Source of the DNA: Prevotellaceae bacterium
Lineage (GTDB): Bacteria; Bacteroidota; Bacteroidia; Bacteroidales; UBA932
Assembly: GCA_031259225.1 (NCBI GenBank)
Contig: JAIRLT010000096.1
Coordinates: 1-11,447 of the forward strand
Direction of reading: 5' to 3'
DNA length: 11,447 nt
The position numbers and the translations under genes were made by a program. Numbering within the stretch: the first letter of the stretch is position 1; each line of letters starts with the position of its first letter. Of this stretch, positions 7,090 to 11,447 are shown in pieces. The notes below the pieces were generated by a model that was not told where the DNA came from, did no database searches, and worked only from the letters and a program-made list of their open reading frames with translations.

Positions 7090-7398
7090 ATACGTTCTTT
7101 GAACATAGTCAATCTTTATTCTAATGTTGAAATCTGCAAAATTTCTATACTCAATGGATAAAGTAAATTCTACAGGGAAAACGTGAATTTTATTTATTTT
7201 GAGTATAGGTATTGCAGAACCTCAACATTGATAAATAAAGTTCACGTTTCGATTTTATAAAAATTATAAAATAAAATTAAAACGATGAAATTCGGCAGCG
7301 AATAAAAAATCGTAGCGAGGGGTTGTTTTATAAGGAAAAGTTTGTGTTTGGAAACAACCCTGATGCTACAAAATAATAACAATTAAAAAGTCATAATT
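7090..7398 (+). ncRNA. Long structured 5' leader of the FISUMP gene, candidate RNA switch
   Basis: This stretch holds no gene but much base pairing. It opens with CGTTCTTTGAACA (7093-7105), similar to boxA antitermination sites and able to form a small hairpin. An imperfect 32-bp inverted repeat follows: AATGTTGA, TCTGCAA and CTATACTCAA (7123-7154) pair with 7199-7229. A second stem of 19 pairs, one of them G-T, joins 7179-7197 to 7231-7249. The two stems interleave, and only one nucleotide would have to cross the first stem, so they should exclude each other. After the second stem comes T-rich TTTCGATTTT, which could act as a terminator. Further on are a 21-bp inverted repeat (7252-7272), a small nested hairpin (7283-7312), and a hairpin with GTAGC/GCTAC and GGGTTGTTT/AAACAACCC arms (7312-7369). 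No known RNA family was recognised. Confidence 0.5.
7179..7260 (+). terminator. Candidate leader attenuator hairpin
   Basis: A 19-pair AT-rich stem (7179-7197 with 7231-7249) is followed directly by CGATTTTATAA. The tail resembles that of the clearer terminator at the end of the window (GTTTCG then a T-run). The 33-nt loop is large for an intrinsic terminator and contains the 3' half of the competing hairpin, so this is a tentative call. Confidence 0.3.
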
Positions 7399-8493
7399 AT
7401 GAAAAAGTTTTTCTTTCTTTTCGCAATGCTTACAAGCGTTGCTGCAAGCGCCACCGTAACGGTAACGCCACTCAGTACGGATTATGCCACAAAAAAAGTA
7501 ACTTTTAGCGTGTCATGGACGAATACGCCCGCTGCGCCGTACAATAACCGCGTATGGATATGGATAGATTTCTGCCCGGTAAACGGCGTGACGCCGGCTA
7601 CTTCTTTTTCTACCGCAACTATTTCCAATCCCCAAAAAACAGGCGGTAACGGCACTATCACCAATATAACCACGCGTGGCTTTTTTATAGAATACGGTGC
7701 AACCAACGCCGGTACGACTGTTACTGCCACATTAAGCAACGCACCTGCCGGCAAATTCAACTGGTGTGTGTATGGCAGCGATTACCCGCCGAATGTAACG
7801 CTGGATAAAGGAACGTATACTTTTAAGGGGACAACCAATTTTATAGTGAACACTCCTGCACAGACCATCACTACTAAAACCATAGCAAAAGCAAATTTAA
7901 CCGTTAATTCATCAAGTACGTTTACCGATGCAACAGGCTGCCCCGGTATAGGTAGCCTTTATTGTCCTTACACCGGCAGCGATTTGTATATGGATGCCAC
8001 ACATCTTTGCCAACAACGCACAACCGGTGCAAAAAATTGGGAAGCATATATAAAAGACAGCCGGGATAATCAAATTTATCATATAACACAATTTTCAGAT
8101 AATACTTGGTGGTTTGCCGATGATTTAGCTATTGCGACTTATAGTGAGGGGATTTGCAATGGCAAGCAGAATTATTATGGGGCTAATAATCATCCTCTCT
8201 GTCCTTCCGGCTGGCTACTACCGACGACCAACGATTTACGTACCCGCTGGCCTAATCCAAACTATGATGACTATGGCGGTTTGCTGACCGAAGGACAATT
8301 TTATGCTCTGCCAGGGAATGGTTATCATACGAATGGCTGCAATCATGCTCACCCGCCACGATGGGATTATGTCACGAGCGGCTGCAACAATTGCTCGCGA
8401 TGGTACGGCGCCCAAACACAATGGGATTTTATGAACGGGGACTCTTGCAGCGCTAAAACAAACTATGCCTGCCGTGCCCGCTGCGTCCGTTAA
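7399..8493 (+). CDS. Secreted protein with C-terminal FISUMP-type domain
   Basis: The 364-residue product begins with a clear signal peptide, MKKFFFLFAMLTSVAASA, with a signal peptidase I site after residue 18 (ASA|TV) and no lipobox cysteine. Residues about 19-165 look like a beta-rich, Thr/Ser/Asn-rich domain containing WIWIDFCPV and FNWCVYGSDYPPNV. A linker with CPGIGSLYCPYTGSDLYMDA (181-200) leads to a C-terminal domain with the marks of the Fibrobacter succinogenes major paralogous family: YHITQFSDNTWWFADDLA (227-244), LCPSGWLLPTTNDL (267-280) and the ending NYACRARCVR. There are 13 cysteines, suggesting disulfides outside the cytoplasm. No type IX sorting domain or membrane anchor is seen. 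Function is unknown; a surface or extracellular role is likely. The gene stands alone between a long structured leader and a terminator. Confidence 0.8.
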   Translation: MKKFFFLFAMLTSVAASATVTVTPLSTDYATKKVTFSVSWTNTPAAPYNNRVWIWIDFCPVNGVTPATSFSTATISNPQKTGGNGTITNITTRGFFIEYGATNAGTTVTATLSNAPAGKFNWCVYGSDYPPNVTLDKGTYTFKGTTNFIVNTPAQTITTKTIAKANLTVNSSSTFTDATGCPGIGSLYCPYTGSDLYMDATHLCQQRTTGAKNWEAYIKDSRDNQIYHITQFSDNTWWFADDLAIATYSEGICNGKQNYYGANNHPLCPSGWLLPTTNDLRTRWPNPNYDDYGGLLTEGQFYALPGNGYHTNGCNHAHPPRWDYVTSGCNNCSRWYGAQTQWDFMNGDSCSAKTNYACRARCVR

Positions 8494-8597
8494 GTTAGCA
8501 TAGCTGCAACTGTCTTTTTTGCGCTTGATATTTTTATAACAAGTACCGCTGCTTTGGTTGTAAACAACAAGCTGTAGTCTTCATACATTGATAAAAT

Positions 8598-8628
8598 AAA
8601 CGCCTGTCCAACACTTGGGCAGGTGTTT
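8598..8628 (+). terminator. Hairpin terminator after the FISUMP gene
   Basis: A 12-pair stem, AAACGCCTGTCC with GGGCAGGTGTTT (two G-T pairs), encloses a 7-nt loop and ends in TTTGTGT. The T-tract is short. It lies 105 bp after the FISUMP stop and 70 bp before the clpB start, so it separates the two genes. Confidence 0.65.
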
Positions 8629-8641
8629 GTGTCATTCTGTC

Positions 8642-8665
8642 ATTCTTTGCGGTTTGGCAAAGAAT
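8642..8665 (+). other. Inverted repeat in the clpB upstream region
   Basis: ATTCTTTGC and GCAAAGAAT form a perfect 9-bp stem around a 6-nt loop, 32 bp before the clpB ATG. It does not match CIRCE (TTAGCACTC-N9-GAGTGCTAA) and has no T-run behind it. It could be an operator or an mRNA hairpin near the ribosome binding site; nothing more can be said from sequence. Confidence 0.4.
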
Positions 8666-8697
8666 TTGCAATATCCCGTAGAAAAGGAAAAACGATT

Positions 8698-11289
8698 ATG
8701 AACTTGAATAATTATACCATCAAAGCACAGGAAACCGTGCAAGCGGCTATCACATTAGCCCAAAACAATTCCAACCAGGCAGTAGATACGGGACATTTAC
8801 TGCGCGTGATGCTCAACGATACGGAAGGCATCACGGGGTTGTTGTTGCGCAAACTCGGCGTGGTCGTGCCTGCGTTGTCGGAAAAGGTGAATGAACTGGT
8901 GGCGCGCTACGGCAAAGTGTCGGGCGGCGACCCTTACTTGACCGCCGACGCCAGCCGCGCCTTGCAAAAAGCGCAGGAAAGCGCCACCGGCATGGGCGAC
9001 CAGTTTGTGTCGGTCGAACATTTGTTGATAGGACTGCTGGCAAATAATGATGCGGTGGCGCAACTAATAAAAGACAGCGGCATGAATGAAAAAGACCTGA
9101 AAGCGGCGATTGCCGGCGTGCGCAAGGGCGCGAAAGTGAATAGCCAATCAGCCGAAGAAACTTTCGATTCGCTCAACCGCTATGCTATTAACCTGAACGA
9201 ACAGGCGCGCAGCGGGAAGCTCGACCCCGTTATCGGTCGCGACGATGAAATACGCCGCGTATTGCAAATCCTGAGCCGCCGTACAAAAAACAACCCGATA
9301 CTGGTGGGCGAACCGGGCGTAGGGAAAACCGCCATTGCCGAAGGATTGGCGCACCGTATTGTCATCGGCGACGTGCCGGAAAATTTAAAATCCAAGCAAA
9401 TTTTTTCGTTGGACATGGGCGCGTTGATTGCCGGTGCAAAATACAAAGGCGAATTTGAAGAACGCTTGAAAGCGGTGGTACGCGAGGTCGTGTCGGCAAA
9501 TGGCGAAATTATTTTATTTATCGACGAAATACACACGCTGGTCGGCGCAGGCAAAAGCGAAGGCGCTATGGACGCCGCCAACATCCTGAAACCGGCATTG
9601 GCGCGCGGCGAACTGCGTGCCGTAGGCGCTACCACGCTGGACGAATACCAGAAATATTTTGAAAAAGACAAAGCGCTGGAACGCCGTTTCCAAATGGTCA
9701 TGGTTGATGAGCCTTCGCAGTCCGATACTGTTTCTATCCTTCGCGGCTTAAAGGAACGCTACGAAAACCACCACAAGGTGCGTATTAAAGACGACGCCAT
9801 TATTGCCGCCGTAGAACTATCGACACGTTATATCACCTCGCGCTTCCTGCCTGACAAGGCGATTGACTTGATTGACGAAGCGGCGGCGCGCCTGCGTTTA
9901 GAGATGAATTCCGTACCGCAGGCTATCGACGAACTTGACCGCAAGGTACGCCAGTTGGAGATTGAACGCGAAGCTATCAAACGCGAAGGCGACGCCAAAA
10001 AAGTGGACGACCTCTCGAAAATTATCAGCGATATCAACGAACAGCGCAACGCCCAACGCGCCCGCTGGCAGGAAGAAAAAGACTTGATTGACGCCATTCA
10101 AAAAAATAAACAGCTTATCGAAGAATTAAAATTTAAGGCAGAAGAAGCCGAACGGCGCGGCGACTATGGCGCAGTAGCCGAAATCCGCTACGGGAAAATC
10201 GTTGAGGCGGAGAAGGAAATTGAACGGCTGAACAAACTGAAAGCCGAAAGCAACTTTGAACTGGTCGATGAAGAGGTCGATTCGGAAGATATTGCCGAAG
10301 TAGTAGCAAAGTGGACAGGCATCCCCGTGTCGAAGATGTTGCAAAGCGAACGCGAAAAATTAGTGCACATGGAAACCGATTTGCACAAGCGCGTCATCGG
10401 GCAGGAGGAAGCCATACAGGCGGTATCCGACGCCTTGCGCCGCAGCCGCGCCGGGTTACAGGACGCCAAACGTCCTATCGGGTCGTTCCTGTTTTTGGGT
10501 ACGACCGGCGTCGGGAAAACCGAACTGGCAAAGGCTTTAGCGGAATTCCTGTTCAACGACGAAAATTTGATGACACGCATCGACATGAGCGAATACCAGG
10601 AACGCCATTCGGTAAGCCGCCTTGTAGGCGCGCCTCCCGGCTACGTGGGCTACGACGAAGGCGGGCAACTGACCGAAGCTGTCCGGCACAAGCCCTATTC
10701 GGTGGTGCTGCTGGATGAAATCGAAAAAGCGCACCCCGACGTGTTCAACATCCTGCTGCAAGTGCTCGACGACGGTCGCCTGACCGACAACAAAGGTCGC
10801 ACGGTCGATTTCAAGAACACGATTATTATCATGACTTCCAATGCCGGCTCGCACCTGATACAGGAAAACATGGAAAAACTCAACGACGCCAACCGCGAAC
10901 AATTACTGGAACGCACCAAAACCGAAGTGCTGGAAACGCTCCGGCAAACCGTTCGCCCGGAGTTCCTCAACCGCATTGACGATATTATCATGTTCAGCCC
11001 GCTGACCCGGAACGACGTGCGCGACATCGTGCTACTGCAATTGGAAAACATCCGGAAAATGCTGAAAACCGGCAACGGCGTGCAACTGGAAGTGTCGGAC
11101 TATGCGTTGGATTACTTAGTCGGGAAAAGCTATGATCCCACTTACGGCGCCCGTCCGGTAAAGCGCGTCCTGCAACGCGAATTGCTGAATGAACTGGCGA
11201 AACAAATTCTTGCAGCCAAAATAAACAAGGAGCAACCGGTAAAAGTGGATTATTTCGGCAATGACACCTTGATTTTCGGCAATAATTAG
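8698..11289 (+). CDS. clpB: ATP-dependent chaperone ClpB (Hsp100 disaggregase)
   Basis: ClpB forms a cytosolic hexamer that pulls polypeptides out of aggregates together with DnaK, and is a main heat-tolerance factor. The 863 residues contain every expected part: the Clp N-domain (1-145); the first AAA+ ring with Walker A GEPGVGKT (204-211), pore loop KYKG (248-251, Y249), Walker B ILFIDE (272-277) and arginine fingers R329/R330; the coiled-coil middle domain (about 408-520) that binds DnaK and marks ClpB rather than ClpA/ClpC; and the second ring with Walker A GTTGVGKT (601-608), pore loop GYVG (648-651), Walker B VVLLDE (669-674), sensor 1 N715 and sensor 2 GARP (R819). The start is the ATG at 8698, preceded by AAGGAAA; a GTG 25 codons upstream lies in the terminator hairpin and is rejected. 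Length is normal and the gene is intact. Confidence 0.97.
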   Translation: MNLNNYTIKAQETVQAAITLAQNNSNQAVDTGHLLRVMLNDTEGITGLLLRKLGVVVPALSEKVNELVARYGKVSGGDPYLTADASRALQKAQESATGMGDQFVSVEHLLIGLLANNDAVAQLIKDSGMNEKDLKAAIAGVRKGAKVNSQSAEETFDSLNRYAINLNEQARSGKLDPVIGRDDEIRRVLQILSRRTKNNPILVGEPGVGKTAIAEGLAHRIVIGDVPENLKSKQIFSLDMGALIAGAKYKGEFEERLKAVVREVVSANGEIILFIDEIHTLVGAGKSEGAMDAANILKPALARGELRAVGATTLDEYQKYFEKDKALERRFQMVMVDEPSQSDTVSILRGLKERYENHHKVRIKDDAIIAAVELSTRYITSRFLPDKAIDLIDEAAARLRLEMNSVPQAIDELDRKVRQLEIEREAIKREGDAKKVDDLSKIISDINEQRNAQRARWQEEKDLIDAIQKNKQLIEELKFKAEEAERRGDYGAVAEIRYGKIVEAEKEIERLNKLKAESNFELVDEEVDSEDIAEVVAKWTGIPVSKMLQSEREKLVHMETDLHKRVIGQEEAIQAVSDALRRSRAGLQDAKRPIGSFLFLGTTGVGKTELAKALAEFLFNDENLMTRIDMSEYQERHSVSRLVGAPPGYVGYDEGGQLTEAVRHKPYSVVLLDEIEKAHPDVFNILLQVLDDGRLTDNKGRTVDFKNTIIIMTSNAGSHLIQENMEKLNDANREQLLERTKTEVLETLRQTVRPEFLNRIDDIIMFSPLTRNDVRDIVLLQLENIRKMLKTGNGVQLEVSDYALDYLVGKSYDPTYGARPVKRVLQRELLNELAKQILAAKINKEQPVKVDYFGNDTLIFGNN

Positions 11290-11330
11290 CACAAGGTATA
11301 TTTTAATGACAATTTAATGTTCGATTAATG

Positions 11331-11358
11331 TTTGATTGAGAAAGCAATTGTACCTTTG
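11331..11358 (+). promoter_or_regulatory. Promoter-like site after clpB
   Basis: TTTG (11331-11334) and TACCTTTG (11351-11358) resemble the two Bacteroidetes promoter boxes; the -7 box is exact, but the spacer of 16 nt is shorter than the usual 19-21. Transcription would start near 11365. Confidence 0.45.
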
Positions 11359-11363
11359 TACTC

Positions 11364-11447
11364 GAAAATAGGAATATTTTCTAATGGGTTAAATTTTAGG
11401 TTAGGTTAAAGGCGGACAGGGATTAAATCCCTGTTTCGTTTTTTATA
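11364..11447 (+). ncRNA. Possible small RNA between clpB and the window end
   Basis: Directly after the promoter-like site comes a hairpin GAAAATA-GGAA-TATTTTC (11364-11381) with a GNRA tetraloop, then a single-stranded-looking stretch with GGTTAAA twice and TTAGG repeats, then an intrinsic terminator. Promoter, folded 5' end and terminator within about 115 bp make a compact transcription unit of roughly 80 nt. No frame of useful length is present. It may instead be only the 3' end of the clpB transcript. No known RNA family was recognised. Confidence 0.35.
11416..11447 (+). terminator. Intrinsic terminator
   Basis: ACAGGGAT and ATCCCTGT form a perfect 8-bp stem with a TAA loop (11416-11434), followed by TTCGTTTTTT. 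This is the clearest terminator in the window. It could end both clpB, whose stop is 127 bp upstream, and the possible small RNA. Confidence 0.8.

Noticed and set aside
7123..7249. A full H-type pseudoknot using both long stems
   Set aside because: Only one nucleotide (7230) would have to cross a first stem of about 31 bp, which is sterically impossible; alternative folds are more likely.
7052..7249. Invertible (phase-variable) promoter flanked by inverted repeats
   Set aside because: The promoter at 7052-7082 lies outside both inverted repeats, and no recombinase gene is nearby; inverting the segment between the repeats would not turn the promoter around.
8642..8665. CIRCE element for HrcA control of clpB
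   Set aside because: The arms do not match TTAGCACTC/GAGTGCTAA and the spacer is 6 rather than 9 bp.
8623..8697. A GTG start for ClpB 25 codons upstream of the ATG
   Set aside because: The extra residues fall in the terminator hairpin and do not resemble the ClpB N-terminus, which begins with MNLNNYTIKAQE and has AAGGAAA before it.

Overview
The window looks like a chromosomal segment from a member of the Bacteroidota, probably order Bacteroidales. Four things point there: several near-exact matches to the Bacteroidetes sigma-factor promoter (TTTG, about 19 nt, TAnnTTTG); a class II B12-dependent ribonucleotide reductase with a cysteine-rich tail; a secreted protein with a FISUMP-type (Fibrobacter succinogenes major paralogous) C-terminal domain; and intergenic DNA built from short degenerate tandem repeats. 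The host cannot be named more precisely by eye.

Layout. Positions 1-596 (+) hold the 3' part of a PIN-domain (VapC-like) nuclease whose stop overlaps the start of a 51-codon gene, a possible toxin-antitoxin pair in toxin-first order. Positions 619-980 are non-coding and consist of a mosaic of short tandem repeats punctuated by four copies of a near-palindromic GC-rich motif. From 981 to 6937 four genes lie on the minus strand. In transcription order these are an AAA_14/DUF4143-type ATPase, a short and solitary sufD, nrdJ, and ispE. The housekeeping genes among them serve Fe-S cluster assembly, deoxynucleotide synthesis and isoprenoid precursor synthesis; their adjacency need not mean a common pathway. 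Positions 6938-7398 separate the divergent ATPase and FISUMP genes. From 7399 to 11289 (+) come the secreted FISUMP protein, a terminator, and clpB, the Hsp100 disaggregase. After clpB the window ends with a promoter-like site, a GNRA-capped hairpin and an intrinsic terminator, which could be a small RNA unit or simply the end of the clpB transcript.

The most unusual stretch is 6938-7398. On the ATPase side a perfect 36-bp palindrome abuts the -7 box, and its half-site recurs at exactly 40-bp steps (6941, 6981, 7021), which suggests an operator array bound on one face of the helix. On the FISUMP side a textbook promoter (7052-7082) opens a leader of about 310 nt. This leader has a boxA-like start, two long hairpins that cannot coexist, and a further conserved-looking hairpin before the start codon. 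I read it as a possible attenuator or RNA switch controlling a surface protein; that reading is inference from the visible base pairing only.
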